Of a stretch of DNA of 64,000 nucleotides, positions 36,715 through 45,294 are shown piece by piece (position 1 is the stretch's first letter; every line of letters begins with the position of its first letter). Both the position numbers and the translations under genes were made by a program. The notes below the pieces were generated by a model, which saw nothing but the letters and a program-made list of their open reading frames with translations, searched no databases and was not told the origin of the DNA. The DNA is taken from NCBI RefSeq assembly GCF_900475275.1, contig NZ_LS483364.1:1612001-1676000 (forward strand). Reading direction: 5' to 3'. This DNA is from Streptococcus sanguinis. GTDB taxonomy: Bacteria > Bacillota > Bacilli > Lactobacillales > Streptococcaceae.

Positions 36715-39054
36715 ATGAACAAGAAAGAATTAATCGGTTTAAACCAAACCCAAGTAGATGAAAAGATTTCGCAGGGCCTGACCAACGATTTTACAAGTGA
36801 CACCAGTACTAGTAACTGGCAAATCGTTAAGCGGAATGTTTTCACCCTTTTTAATGCCCTTAACTTTGTTATTGCTCTAGCCTTGGTCTCTGTCCAAGCC
36901 TGGAGCAATCTGGTCTTCTTCGCAGTAATCAGCTTTAACGCCGTCACTGGTATTATCACAGAGCTGCGAGCCAAACACATGATTGACAAGCTCAATCTGG
37001 TCAGCCGAGAGCTGGTCACAGTCATCCGCAACGGCCAGGAAGTCAAAATTCAGCCAGAAGAAATTGTACTGGGTGACCTGATCAAGCTGTCAGCTGGCGA
37101 GCAAATTCCCAGTGATGCCCGTGTAGTAGAGGGTGTTGCCGAGGCCAATGAAGCCATGTTAACAGGGGAGAGTGACCTAGTGCTCAAGGAAGAAGGCGCT
37201 GAGCTGCTGTCTGGTAGCTTTCTAGCCAGTGGGCAGATCTATGCTGAGGTGCACCATGTCGGAGCAGACAACTATGCCAACAAGCTCATGACTGAGGCTA
37301 AAACCCTCAAGCCTATCAACTCGCGTATTCTATACAATCTTGGGAAAATTTCCCGCTTTACTGGAAAAATTATCATTCCTTTCGGAATGGCTCTCTTCTT
37401 TGAAGCCCTGATGATAAAGGGATTGCCTGTCAAAAACTCTGTCATTACCAGCTCAACAGCTCTTTTGGGTATGCTGCCTAAGGGAATCGCCCTGCTGACA
37501 GTCACGTCACTCCTGACAGCTGTCATCAAGCTAGGTATGCGCAAGGTGCTTGTTCAGGAAATGTATTCAGTTGAAACTCTGGCTCGGGTGGATACTCTCT
37601 GCCTGGACAAGACTGGGACAATTACCCAAGGTAAGATGACTGTTGAAGCCTTGCATAGCCTGTCAGATAAGTTTTCTGATGAGACCGTCGATCAAATCTT
37701 AGCAGCCTACATTCAAACCAGCGAGGATAATAACCCAACAGCCCAAGCTATTCGCAAGGGCTACGGCCATCTGGACCATGCCTATACTAGCGACAATGTC
37801 ATCCCATTTTCTAGTGACCGAAAATGGGGCGCTATGCATTTATCCAGTGTCGGAACTATCTTTCTGGGGGCTCCCGAAATGCTGCTGGACAGCAATCCTG
37901 CAGCGGTTGGAGAGGCTCAAAAACGCGGATCGCGGGTTTTGGTGCTAGCTCACAGCAACCAAGTGCTAGACAAACACAGTATTCAACTGCCTGAAGATAT
38001 GACCGCTTTAGCTGTTCTGGAAATCACTGATCCTATTCGTGAGGGAGCGGCTGAGACACTGGACTACCTGCGCTCTCAGGATGTTGATCTGAAAATCATC
38101 TCTGGTGACAATCCAGTGACCGTTTCCCATATTGCTAGCCAGGCTGGATTTGCCAACTACAACAGCTACATCGACTGCTCTAAAATCAGCGATCAAGAAT
38201 TGGTTGAGCAAGCAGAAGAAACAGCCATCTTCGGCCGTGTTTCTCCCCATCAGAAAAAGCTGCTGATCCAGACTCTTAAGGCCGCTGGTCGGACAACAGC
38301 CATGACCGGAGATGGGGTTAATGATATCTTGGCCTTGCGTGAAGCAGACTGCTCCATCGTCATGGCCGAGGGCGACCCCGCAACTCGGCAAATTGCCAAC
38401 TTGGTCCTTCTTAACTCCGACTTTAACGATGTCCCCGAGATTCTTTTTGAAGGCCGCCGGGTTGTTAACAATATCGGCCGGATTGCTCCGATTTTCTTCA
38501 TCAAGACGATTTATTCCTTTATCCTGGCTATCATCTGTATCGCCAGTATCCTGCTAGGAAAATCTGAATACCTCTTGATTTTCCCATTCATCCCGATTCA
38601 GATCACCTTGATTGACCAGTTTGTCGAAGGTTTCCCGCCCTTTGTCCTCACCTTTGAGCGCAATATTAAGCCGGTTGAAAAGCACTTCCTCAAACGCTCC
38701 CTGCAGCTAGCTCTGCCAAGCTCCCTCATGATTGTCTTCAGCGTGCTATTTGTGCGCATCTGGGGCAGCAGTCATGGCTGGAGCGATATAGAAATGGCCA
38801 CCCTGACCTATTACTTGCTAGGCAGCATCAGCTTCCTGTCAGTCATCCGGGCCTGTCTGCCACTCAACCTCTGGCGCAGCCTGCTTATTATCTTCTCTGT
38901 CTTTGGCTTCTATCTATCAGCTTTTGTCCTGCAGCACCTTTTGGAAATTGCGACGCTGACAGCCGCAACTTTACCAGTCTATCTGATTCTCATGGTCGTT
39001 TTCGGGCTTGTCTTTGTTGCCTGCACCATCAAGCAGAAATACAGATTTGATTAA
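36715..39054 (+). CDS. Cation-transporting P-type ATPase, CtpE-like
   Basis: 779 residues. A full set of P-type motifs: MLTGESD (actuator domain), LDKTGTIT (phosphorylation aspartate), and AMTGDGVNDILALREADCSI (hinge). The membrane helix-4 motif is GMLPKGIALLT, unlike the CPx of heavy-metal pumps and PEGL of classical calcium pumps. This fits the poorly characterised CtpE/FUPA23-like branch, whose mycobacterial member is linked to calcium uptake; the ion here is unknown. No ribosome binding site is visible before the ATG. Confidence 0.85.
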   Translation: MNKKELIGLNQTQVDEKISQGLTNDFTSDTSTSNWQIVKRNVFTLFNALNFVIALALVSVQAWSNLVFFAVISFNAVTGIITELRAKHMIDKLNLVSRELVTVIRNGQEVKIQPEEIVLGDLIKLSAGEQIPSDARVVEGVAEANEAMLTGESDLVLKEEGAELLSGSFLASGQIYAEVHHVGADNYANKLMTEAKTLKPINSRILYNLGKISRFTGKIIIPFGMALFFEALMIKGLPVKNSVITSSTALLGMLPKGIALLTVTSLLTAVIKLGMRKVLVQEMYSVETLARVDTLCLDKTGTITQGKMTVEALHSLSDKFSDETVDQILAAYIQTSEDNNPTAQAIRKGYGHLDHAYTSDNVIPFSSDRKWGAMHLSSVGTIFLGAPEMLLDSNPAAVGEAQKRGSRVLVLAHSNQVLDKHSIQLPEDMTALAVLEITDPIREGAAETLDYLRSQDVDLKIISGDNPVTVSHIASQAGFANYNSYIDCSKISDQELVEQAEETAIFGRVSPHQKKLLIQTLKAAGRTTAMTGDGVNDILALREADCSIVMAEGDPATRQIANLVLLNSDFNDVPEILFEGRRVVNNIGRIAPIFFIKTIYSFILAIICIASILLGKSEYLLIFPFIPIQITLIDQFVEGFPPFVLTFERNIKPVEKHFLKRSLQLALPSSLMIVFSVLFVRIWGSSHGWSDIEMATLTYYLLGSISFLSVIRACLPLNLWRSLLIIFSVFGFYLSAFVLQHLLEIATLTAATLPVYLILMVVFGLVFVACTIKQKYRFD

Positions 39055-39089
39055 GAGCTAGCTAAAAAAAGAATTATCATTTAAGCTCA

Positions 39090-39122
39090 TGGAAACATGC
39101 GAGAGCCCTCGCATGTTTTTTT
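39090..39122 (+). terminator. Terminator of the P-type ATPase gene
   Basis: AAACATGCGAG and CTCGCATGTTT form a perfect stem followed by a T-run. Confidence 0.9.
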
Positions 39123-39149
39123 GATTGTGCAAAAACTTCCCATATCCCT

Positions 39150-39178
39150 TTGGAATCCTTGCTAAATCATGCTATAAT
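39150..39178 (+). promoter_or_regulatory. Promoter of the methyltransferase operon
   Basis: TTGGAA (39150-39155), 17-base spacer, TATAAT (39173-39178) with an upstream TGC. The ATG at 39185 is 6 bases past the hexamer. Confidence 0.7.
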
Positions 39179-39184
39179 TGACTT

Positions 39185-39931
39185 ATGAACGAAGCAAAAC
39201 TAAAAGACGGAGAACGAGTCAACCAGCTCTTTTCAACGGATGTCAAGATTATTCAAAACAGTGAGGTCTTCAGCTATTCGGTAGACAGCGTACTGCTTTC
39301 CCGCTTTCCTAAGCTGCCCCAGCGGGGGTTGATTGTCGATCTCTGTGCTGGAAATGGCGCTGTTGGACTTTTTGCCAGCACTCGCACCAAGGCCAAGATT
39401 CTGGCAGTCGAGATTCAGGAACGTCTGGCAGACATGGCCGAGCGCTCCATTGAGCTCAATGATTTAACCCAGCAAATGCAAGTTATTCAGGACGATCTGA
39501 AAAACCTAGGACTCTATATCACTGGCAGCAAGGTTGATATGATTCTCTGCAATCCCCCGTATTTCAAAGTGGACAAGCAATCCAATCTCAATGAAAGCCA
39601 GCACTACCTATTAGCCCGCCATGAAATCTCAACAAATCTGGAAGAGATTTGCAAGATTGCCCAACGAGTCCTCAAATCTAATGGTCGGTTGGCCATGGTT
39701 CATCGACCAGAACGCTTTCTGGATATTTTAGATACCATGCAAGCCCACAACCTGGCTCCCAAGCGCATTCAGTTTGTCTATCCAAAGTTGGGTAAAGAGG
39801 CCAATATGCTGCTTATCGAAGCGATTAAAGATGGTTCCCGCGACGGTCTAAAAATCCTGCCCCCTCTCTTTATTCACAATCAGGATGGCAGTTACACTCC
39901 GGAGATTCACGAGATTTACTATGGAAAATAA
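39185..39931 (+). CDS. TrmN6-like tRNA (adenine-N6) methyltransferase
   Basis: 248 residues. SAM-dependent methyltransferase with [17 protein letters not shown] (about 50-66) and [10 protein letters not shown], the NPPY signature of N6-adenine methyltransferases. Closest in layout to YabB/TrmN6, which modifies A37 of tRNA-Val. The ATG coincides with the predicted transcription start and no ribosome binding site precedes it. It overlaps the GIY-YIG gene by 11 bases. Confidence 0.82.
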   Translation: MNEAKLKDGERVNQLFSTDVKIIQNSEVFSYSVDSVLLSRFPKLPQRGLIVDLCAGNGAVGLFASTRTKAKILAVEIQERLADMAERSIELNDLTQQMQVIQDDLKNLGLYITGSKVDMILCNPPYFKVDKQSNLNESQHYLLARHEISTNLEEICKIAQRVLKSNGRLAMVHRPERFLDILDTMQAHNLAPKRIQFVYPKLGKEANMLLIEAIKDGSRDGLKILPPLFIHNQDGSYTPEIHEIYYGK

Positions 39932-40184
39932 AGCCTATATGTACGTGCTTGAATGCGGGGACGGCTCCCTCTACACCGGCTACACAACGGATGTCCAAGC
40001 CCGACTCAAAAAACATCAAGCTGGCAAAGGTGCCAAATACACTCGCACTCGGCTGCCAGTTACCTTACTTTACCAAGAAGAACACCCTACCAAGCCGGCT
40101 GCCATGTCGGCTGAAGCACTCTTTAAAAAGAAAACTAGACAAGCCAAACTGGCTTACATCAAAGAAAGGACTCAACATGCCTGA
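39921..40184 (+). CDS. GIY-YIG nuclease superfamily protein, YhbQ/UPF0213-like
   Basis: 87 residues, a single GIY-YIG domain: [43 protein letters not shown]. The catalytic tyrosines and arginine are present. The ATG at 39921 overlaps the methyltransferase stop, so translation is coupled. The methyltransferase/GIY-YIG pair (yabB-yazA) is conserved in Firmicutes; its shared role is not known. Confidence 0.88.
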   Translation: MENKAYMYVLECGDGSLYTGYTTDVQARLKKHQAGKGAKYTRTRLPVTLLYQEEHPTKPAAMSAEALFKKKTRQAKLAYIKERTQHA

Positions 40185-41043
40185 AATCCAGTTTAAAGGC
40201 GACTTTCATCATATCGAAATTTCCCCAGATGCCCAGCTTGATATCGGCCAAGATGTCATTTTCCAATCCTTTATCAGCTTGAATGTAGCAAGTGGCGCAC
40301 AATTCAAGCTAGGAACCAGGGTTTTCTTTAACGACCATTGTACTGTCCGCTGTCAACACTCTATCGAAATCGGCAAGGATACCATGTTTGGCGATGGGGT
40401 CCGCATTTTTGACCATAATCATCAGTATTCTAATTACCATATTGAGAAGATTGATTTTACTGTTGCGCCAGTCAAGATTGGAGCTAACTGCTGGATTGGA
40501 GCCAATACTGTAATCCTCAAAGGTGTGACCATTGGCGATAATGTCATCGTTGGAGCCAACAGCTTGATTTTCCAGGATATTCCCAGTAACTCTATCGCTA
40601 TGAGCAAGGAAGAGCTTATCATCAAGGAGCGGCCGCAGGGCAATTTCCATGCCTTCACGCTGACAGCTTCTGATACCTTGGAACAATTGGCCTATTTAGC
40701 AGAAAATCTGCCAGACTTGGAATTTCACATAGCCGCTAAGACCAATATTTCTCCTTATTTGGCCAGCTTTAAGGACTATCCTAATATCAACCTCTACACC
40801 AATATCCACCAGGATGACTTTATTGAGGATTTGCTCGATAGGGCGGATATTTACTTGGATATTAATCACTGGGGAGAAGTCGACCAAATTGTCCAAAGGG
40901 CTATCAGCAAGGGAAAGCCAGTTTTGGCTTTCAGCCAAACTGCCCACCAGCCTGAAGCAAATAGCTTACTCTTTGAAGCGAACCAACCCCAGCAAATGGT
41001 TGATGAAATAAGAGAAATAATGAAAGAAAAGGCTAGGACATAA
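40177..41043 (+). CDS. Hexapeptide-repeat acyltransferase fused to a partial GT-B glycosyltransferase domain
   Basis: 288 residues. Residues about 1-145 form a left-handed beta-helix acyltransferase: [29 protein letters not shown] with the catalytic histidine, then [20 protein letters not shown] and VIVGANSLI. Residues about 150-285 resemble the C-terminal Rossmann half of GT-B enzymes: [40 protein letters not shown]. The acceptor half of a glycosyltransferase is missing. It overlaps the GIY-YIG gene by 8 bases. Substrate unknown; a surface polysaccharide or glycan role is inferred. Confidence 0.72.
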   Translation: MPEIQFKGDFHHIEISPDAQLDIGQDVIFQSFISLNVASGAQFKLGTRVFFNDHCTVRCQHSIEIGKDTMFGDGVRIFDHNHQYSNYHIEKIDFTVAPVKIGANCWIGANTVILKGVTIGDNVIVGANSLIFQDIPSNSIAMSKEELIIKERPQGNFHAFTLTASDTLEQLAYLAENLPDLEFHIAAKTNISPYLASFKDYPNINLYTNIHQDDFIEDLLDRADIYLDINHWGEVDQIVQRAISKGKPVLAFSQTAHQPEANSLLFEANQPQQMVDEIREIMKEKART

Positions 41044-41062
41044 ACGTCCTAGCCTTTCTTTT
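41031..41062. terminator. Terminator of the methyltransferase operon
   Basis: AAAGGCTAGGAC and GTCCTAGCCTTT pair; the stop codon is in the loop. Shared between convergent genes. Confidence 0.88.
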
Positions 41063-41087
41063 GCAGTCGATATGCATTTTATTAACT

Positions 41088-41621
41088 TTATTCACCAGCA
41101 ATTCCATTTGGAATGATAACTTCCTTGAGTAACTGCTCTTCTTCCTTGATACGGACATAGAGTGTGATACAGTAGAGTGGGAAGAGGATAAACAGAGCAA
41201 AGTAAGCATGACTGAGCAGGGCCAAGCCCACCAATTCTGGAACAACATTCAGGAAATAATTAGGATGTTTGACATTGCGAAAGAGCCAGTGGTCAACAAA
41301 CTTATGATCCTTAACCAGCATGAGCTTGATGGTCCAAACTGGCCCTAAGAGCTTGGCAACAAGGTAGAGCATAAACATAGAAAAGAGCAACAAGACAGCT
41401 CCCAGTAGGCTCACAAAGTCAAAAGCTGGCTTTTTCAGCAGCAATTCCAGAAAGCAAACCGCATAAAAAAGCATGTGCAGGTACTTCATGATAGTTGAGT
41501 TTTTCACCCCGTACTCCATGCCACCCTTAGCCAGAATATCCTGCTCATTCTGAGAGGATTTCCTCAAAAACACCAAACGAAAAAGCGACACTGCTGCAAA
41601 AATCACTATAATGATTGTCAT
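41088..41621 (-). CDS. Isoprenylcysteine carboxyl methyltransferase family protein
   Basis: 177 residues, about five transmembrane segments. The C-terminal FVDHWLFRNVKHPNYFLNVVPELVGLALLSHAYFAL with RIKEEEQLL matches the ICMT/phospholipid methyltransferase signature (HPNY and EE). In bacteria these act on small lipids or unknown substrates. AGGAGG precedes the ATG. Confidence 0.75.
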   Translation of the reverse strand: MTIIIVIFAAVSLFRLVFLRKSSQNEQDILAKGGMEYGVKNSTIMKYLHMLFYAVCFLELLLKKPAFDFVSLLGAVLLLFSMFMLYLVAKLLGPVWTIKLMLVKDHKFVDHWLFRNVKHPNYFLNVVPELVGLALLSHAYFALFILFPLYCITLYVRIKEEEQLLKEVIIPNGIAGE

Positions 41622-41715
41622 AAGACCTCCTAAAATTTAATAATACATTTTATTATATAAGGAATTCCGCAGCAAAGTCAAGACTGTTGTTTACAAAATC
41701 GACCAAGATATAAAA

Positions 41716-41758
41716 AAACTGCGACTAGAATTTCTAGACAAAATCCCAGTCACAGCCT
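41716..41758 (-). terminator. Terminator of the DeoR-family gene
   Basis: CTGTGACT ... AGTCGCAG stem with an inner TCTAGAAATTCTAG pairing, then TTTTTT on the minus strand. Confidence 0.75.
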
Positions 41759-41803
41759 CTATAAATTATTCATTTGAAACAAGTTTCTCTCACCGGCCAC
41801 ACA

Positions 41804-42550
41804 TCATAGAATTTCAACGTAGGTGCTGTATTTTTCCTTGACTTTCGGAGCGATATTATCGTCCGTCACAACTGCACTGAGATTGTCCAGCCGGTAAAAA
41901 GAATAGAAAGAATAGCTGTCAAACTTGCTGTTATCTGCTACAATGTATTTGCTGATGGCATTGTTAAGGATAATCGCATCTCCATTGCCTTCTTCTTCAT
42001 TGCTGGTCGTAACATTATGACCGTCAATGCCATTCGCCCCAATAAAGGCCTTAGAAACCTTGATTTCTTTCAAAAGATTATTAGCAAACTGACCAACAAA
42101 GGTTTGAGTCTTGGCCCGATAGCGTCCGCCAATCAGAATTAAATCTAAATTAGCCCTTTCTTTTAACTTTTCAAAAATTGGCAGCGAATTGGTGACAATG
42201 CTGATATTTTTGCCATCCAAATAGTCTCCTATAAAATCAGTTGTGGTGCCTGACCCAATAAAGACCGTATCCCCGTCAGCAATCAAATCCGCACATTTAC
42301 GGGCAATCTGCTTCTTCTCCTCAACATTCAGCATTTGCTTTTCTGAGTGGGAAATCTCGTTGAGAGCATTCTTGACCTTCTTATGGGCTCCGCCATGCAC
42401 GCGGGTCAGCATGCCCTGCTTCTCCAAATCAATCAAATCCCGACGGATGGTCATATCCGTGACACCCAGCATTTCCTTGAGGTTTTTAACAGCAACCACA
42501 CCTGTTTGATCCAGTTCTTGCAGAATGATTCTATGTCTACTTTCTTTCAT
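41804..42550 (-). CDS. DeoR/GlpR-family sugar-responsive repressor
   Basis: 248 residues. An N-terminal DeoR helix-turn-helix (VKNLKEMLGVTDMTIRRDLIDLEKQGMLTRVHGGA) and a C-terminal sugar-phosphate sensor domain with DTVFIGSGTTTDFIGDYL and KAFIGANGIDG. Resembles LacR/FruR types, but no sugar operon is adjacent, so the ligand is unknown. AGGAG precedes the ATG. Confidence 0.85.
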   Translation of the reverse strand: MKESRHRIILQELDQTGVVAVKNLKEMLGVTDMTIRRDLIDLEKQGMLTRVHGGAHKKVKNALNEISHSEKQMLNVEEKKQIARKCADLIADGDTVFIGSGTTTDFIGDYLDGKNISIVTNSLPIFEKLKERANLDLILIGGRYRAKTQTFVGQFANNLLKEIKVSKAFIGANGIDGHNVTTSNEEEGNGDAIILNNAISKYIVADNSKFDSYSFYSFYRLDNLSAVVTDDNIAPKVKEKYSTYVEIL

Positions 42551-42600
42551 TTTACATTCTCCTTTTGCTCCTGAATTTCTTACAGACTCACCTTCACCTT

Positions 42601-42629
42601 ATTATACAACAGTTTCAGCATATAAACAA
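42601..42629 (-). promoter_or_regulatory. Promoter of the DeoR-family gene
   Basis: TTGTTT (42624-42629), 17-base spacer, TATAAT (42601-42606). The stretch 42630-42868 that follows holds no gene I can support. Confidence 0.65.
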
Positions 42630-42868
42630 AGATTTGTGAATTTTTTTATTTTAAATAGCTGATATGTTGAATTCTGATGTCGAAATTAGTTGAAATACTT
42701 TGAATCCTGTTCTATAGCAAGAAGACCAAGAACTGTTCACAGCGGAAATAAGGGGGCTATAATTTACTTTGATAAACAGGACTGCTTCAATCAGCATGAT
42801 TAAGGAAACTACATTGGCTCATACTTATATTTCTGCAGGACTGAGAATAAGAAGATTTATTGAACAAA

Positions 42869-42897
42869 CGAAAAGAGAGAACTTGCATTCTCTCTCG
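42869..42897 (-). terminator. cshA terminator
   Basis: GAGAGAGAATGCAAGTTCTCTC stem then TTTTC on the minus strand. Confidence 0.75.
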
Positions 42898-42935
42898 ACG
42901 CTAAAATTGCCGCCAACTCTAGTTAACAAATCGCC

Positions 42936-44507
42936 TTATTTATCACCCTTGTTACGGATAACAAAGCCGGTTTTCTTTTCGCTAGAAGTATTGCGTGGCT
43001 TCTTGTGGTCCTTGCGGTAGCGATTTTCTTTATCAAACCGCTCTTCTTTACGACCTTTCTTAAATTGGTCGCGACGGCCACCTCGGTCACGGCGATTGTC
43101 ATTGTTGCGACGGTTGCTATTTCCGCCACGACCGCCCTTGCCTTTTCCGCCAAAGCCTCCGCCAGACGGTTTAAATGGCAATGGTTTTTCACGGGCAATT
43201 TCTACTTCAGGAAGGGCATCTGGATCCTGCACCGTCAAGCTGAGGATATACATAGCCAGCTCTTCTGGGCTGAATTCTGCTGCCAGCTTGCGGGCATCCT
43301 TGCCGAATTTCTCAAAGTTAGAACGGATGCTATCATCCGCAAAATCGCGTTCAATCTTCTTAAGAGCCACTTTTTTCTTAGCTTGGAAAGCTTCTTCTGC
43401 CGTAGCTGGCTTGAGGCCTTTCATACGCTTCTTGGTCAGATTTTCGATGATCTGCAGATAGCCCATTTCATTTGGCGCCACGAAAGTGATAGACTGACCT
43501 GACTTACCAGCACGACCAGTCCGACCAATCCGGTGAACATAGCTTTCTGGATCCTGCGGAATATCGTAGTTGTAGACGTGGGTCACACCAGAAATGTCCA
43601 AACCACGCGCGGCCACATCTGTCGCCACCAAGACATCCAGATTCCCGTTTTTAAAGTCGCGTAGAACGCGAAGACGCTTGCCTTGATCCAAATCACCATG
43701 GATACCCTCTGCTCGGAAACCGCGAATTTTTAGGCCACGAGTCAGCTCGTCCACCCGACGCTTGGTCCGGCCAAAGACGATTGACAGCTCTGGCTGCTCC
43801 ACGTCCATCAGGCGGGTCATGGTATCAAATTTTTCATTGTCTTTGACACGGATATAATACTGATCCACCAGCTCCGTCGTCAGCTCTTTAGCAGCAATCT
43901 TGACATGCTCAGGTTCCTTCATGAACTTGACACCGATACGCTTGATAGCATCCGGCATGGTCGCTGAAAAGAGTAAGGTCTGACGTTCTTCTGGCACACG
44001 GGAAATGATAGACTCAATATCTTCCAAAAAGCCCATGTTAAGCATTTCATCCGCTTCGTCCAAGATTAAGGTTTCAATCTGATTCAGCTTAAGCGCCTTG
44101 CGTTTGATCAAATCCAAGAGACGACCAGGTGTTCCTACAACGATATGAGCACCTGATTTGAGGGCCTTGATTTGCTTTTCGATGCTGGAGCCACCGTAGA
44201 CAGAACGCACCTTGATGCCCTTGCTACGGCCAAACCGGAAAAGCTCTTCCTGACTTTGCACAGCCAATTCACGGGTTGGAGCGATAATCAAGGCTTGAAC
44301 AGCAGGATTATCTGTATCAATCTTCTCCAGAGTCGGGAAGCCAAAGGCCGCTGTCTTTCCTGTCCCTGTCTGGGCCTGACCAATAACATCCTTACCTGCC
44401 ATAGCAAGTGGAATTGTCTGCTCTTGAATAGGGCTTGCTTCTACAAAGCCAGCTTTTTCAATCTCTGCTAGTAATTCAGCAGATAAATGTAATTCATTAA
44501 ATTTCAA
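42936..44507 (-). CDS. cshA: DEAD-box RNA helicase CshA
   Basis: 523 residues. ATP-dependent RNA helicase of the RNA-degradation and cold-shock machinery. Motifs in order: AQTGTGKTAAF, APTRELA, TPGRL, LDEADEM, SAT, then ATDVAARGLD and HRIGRTGRAG in the second RecA domain. The C-terminal tail is rich in Gly, Arg, Asn and Asp (GGKGKGGRGGNSNRRNND). The start is a TTG at 44507 with a weak AGAAGAAG site. A leader of about 215 bases precedes it. Confidence 0.93.
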   Translation of the reverse strand: MKFNELHLSAELLAEIEKAGFVEASPIQEQTIPLAMAGKDVIGQAQTGTGKTAAFGFPTLEKIDTDNPAVQALIIAPTRELAVQSQEELFRFGRSKGIKVRSVYGGSSIEKQIKALKSGAHIVVGTPGRLLDLIKRKALKLNQIETLILDEADEMLNMGFLEDIESIISRVPEERQTLLFSATMPDAIKRIGVKFMKEPEHVKIAAKELTTELVDQYYIRVKDNEKFDTMTRLMDVEQPELSIVFGRTKRRVDELTRGLKIRGFRAEGIHGDLDQGKRLRVLRDFKNGNLDVLVATDVAARGLDISGVTHVYNYDIPQDPESYVHRIGRTGRAGKSGQSITFVAPNEMGYLQIIENLTKKRMKGLKPATAEEAFQAKKKVALKKIERDFADDSIRSNFEKFGKDARKLAAEFSPEELAMYILSLTVQDPDALPEVEIAREKPLPFKPSGGGFGGKGKGGRGGNSNRRNNDNRRDRGGRRDQFKKGRKEERFDKENRYRKDHKKPRNTSSEKKTGFVIRNKGDK

Positions 44508-44723
44508 TGTTCTTCTTCTTTCTAAAGGCGGTGCGAAGCCACCTTATAAGGCTTTTGATACTCAACTATCGAAACATACCAAGTGCTTTTCTCTTGCTAA
44601 ATCTCGATTTTCTAAGAGTATTCGCTCTTCTCTTCATAAATATGGGCTCTCAAGTCCAGGCACTAAAAAAGCGCCGACTCGGTCGCTAGCTCCCACTGAA
44701 TAGAAAAACTGTATTTCTGCAAC
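44508..44723 (-). promoter_or_regulatory. Long cshA 5' leader
   Basis: No gene is supported here. It contains an early terminator hairpin (44665-44687) and a second stem near the start codon (AAGGTGGCTTCGCACCGCCTT). Structure suggests post-initiation control of cshA (inference). Confidence 0.5.
44665..44687 (-). terminator. Attenuator-like hairpin in the cshA leader
   Basis: AGCG-A-CCG-AGT-CGG-CGCT on the minus strand, followed by TTTTTT. It would end transcription about 58 bases from the predicted start. Confidence 0.6.
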
Positions 44724-44729
44724 TAATCT

Positions 44730-44738
44730 AGTATACCA
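44730..44738 (-). promoter_or_regulatory. cshA extended -10 promoter
   Basis: TGGTATACT on the minus strand; no strong -35. Confidence 0.5.
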
Positions 44739-44811
44739 CAAAAGCACCTAAAAAGATAGGACTTGCCTGTAAAATATTTTATTAGAGATTTCTTTTGTAA
44801 AAAATGAAAAC

Positions 44812-44840
44812 TTGAAAATCAGTTTCAAAAACATTATAAT
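44812..44840 (+). promoter_or_regulatory. Promoter with a palindrome over the -35
   Basis: TTGAAA (44812-44817), 17-base spacer, TATAAT (44835-44840). TTGAAA-ATCAG-TTTCAA (44812-44828) is palindromic, possibly an operator. Confidence 0.65.
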
Positions 44841-44864
44841 CTACAAAGAAGAAAGGAGATAAGT

Positions 44865-45263
44865 ATGAATAAATTTTTACGAGTGACTTTCATCTTACTA
44901 TTCTTAGCTATGCTGGGCGCGGCTATAATCCAGATATTCCAGCCCCAGCTCTTGGGCAATGAGTCCGTCTATGGTCTAGCTCTCTACTGGCAGCGGGAAA
45001 TTGGTTTCTGGAATCTGGCTATTCTGCCTTTAGTCATTGCCACCAACATAAAGTATGATTGGTTCTATCTGCGGATGACCCTTCTAGCGCTGATTCTAGG
45101 TGGACTGGGCTTTGGCACCAACCATCTGCTAGGCTATCTGGAAAAGGCGAATCAAGCCAACCTACTGGGCTGGATTGAAAATTATCTGCTAGTTTTCTGT
45201 TGGATCATCGGCTGGGGACTGGAATATCGAAAAAGACAAAAAAGTGATGAAGAGACTGTCTAG
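44865..45263 (+). CDS. Hypothetical membrane protein
   Basis: 132 residues with about four transmembrane segments: FILLFLAMLGAAIIQIF, IGFWNLAILPLVIA, MTLLALILGGLGFG and NYLLVFCWIIGWGL. A short charged C-terminus follows (EYRKRQKSDEET). GAAAGGAG precedes the ATG. I do not recognise its family. Single gene with its own promoter and terminator. Confidence 0.75.
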   Translation: MNKFLRVTFILLFLAMLGAAIIQIFQPQLLGNESVYGLALYWQREIGFWNLAILPLVIATNIKYDWFYLRMTLLALILGGLGFGTNHLLGYLEKANQANLLGWIENYLLVFCWIIGWGLEYRKRQKSDEETV

Positions 45264-45290
45264 ATAGGCAGTTTCCTCATCGCTTTTTTC
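45236..45290. terminator. Bidirectional terminator between the membrane gene and icd
   Basis: AGTGATGA and TCATCGCT pair with an inner ACTG/CAGT stem, then a T-run; convergent genes. Confidence 0.8.
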
Positions 45291-45294
45291 TTCA

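Noticed and set aside
42769..43020. 83-codon plus-strand frame starting in the gap after the DeoR gene
   Set aside because: It runs through the cshA terminator into the antisense of cshA and has no recognisable protein features.
44507..44689. 60-codon plus-strand frame upstream of cshA
   Set aside because: It is antisense to the structured cshA leader and terminator, with no ribosome binding site.
44665..44690. Resemblance of the cshA leader hairpin (ACCGAGTCGGCGC) to the 3' end of a Cas9 tracrRNA
   Set aside because: Only the terminal hairpin is similar; there is no anti-repeat, no nexus, no CRISPR repeats and no cas gene in the window.
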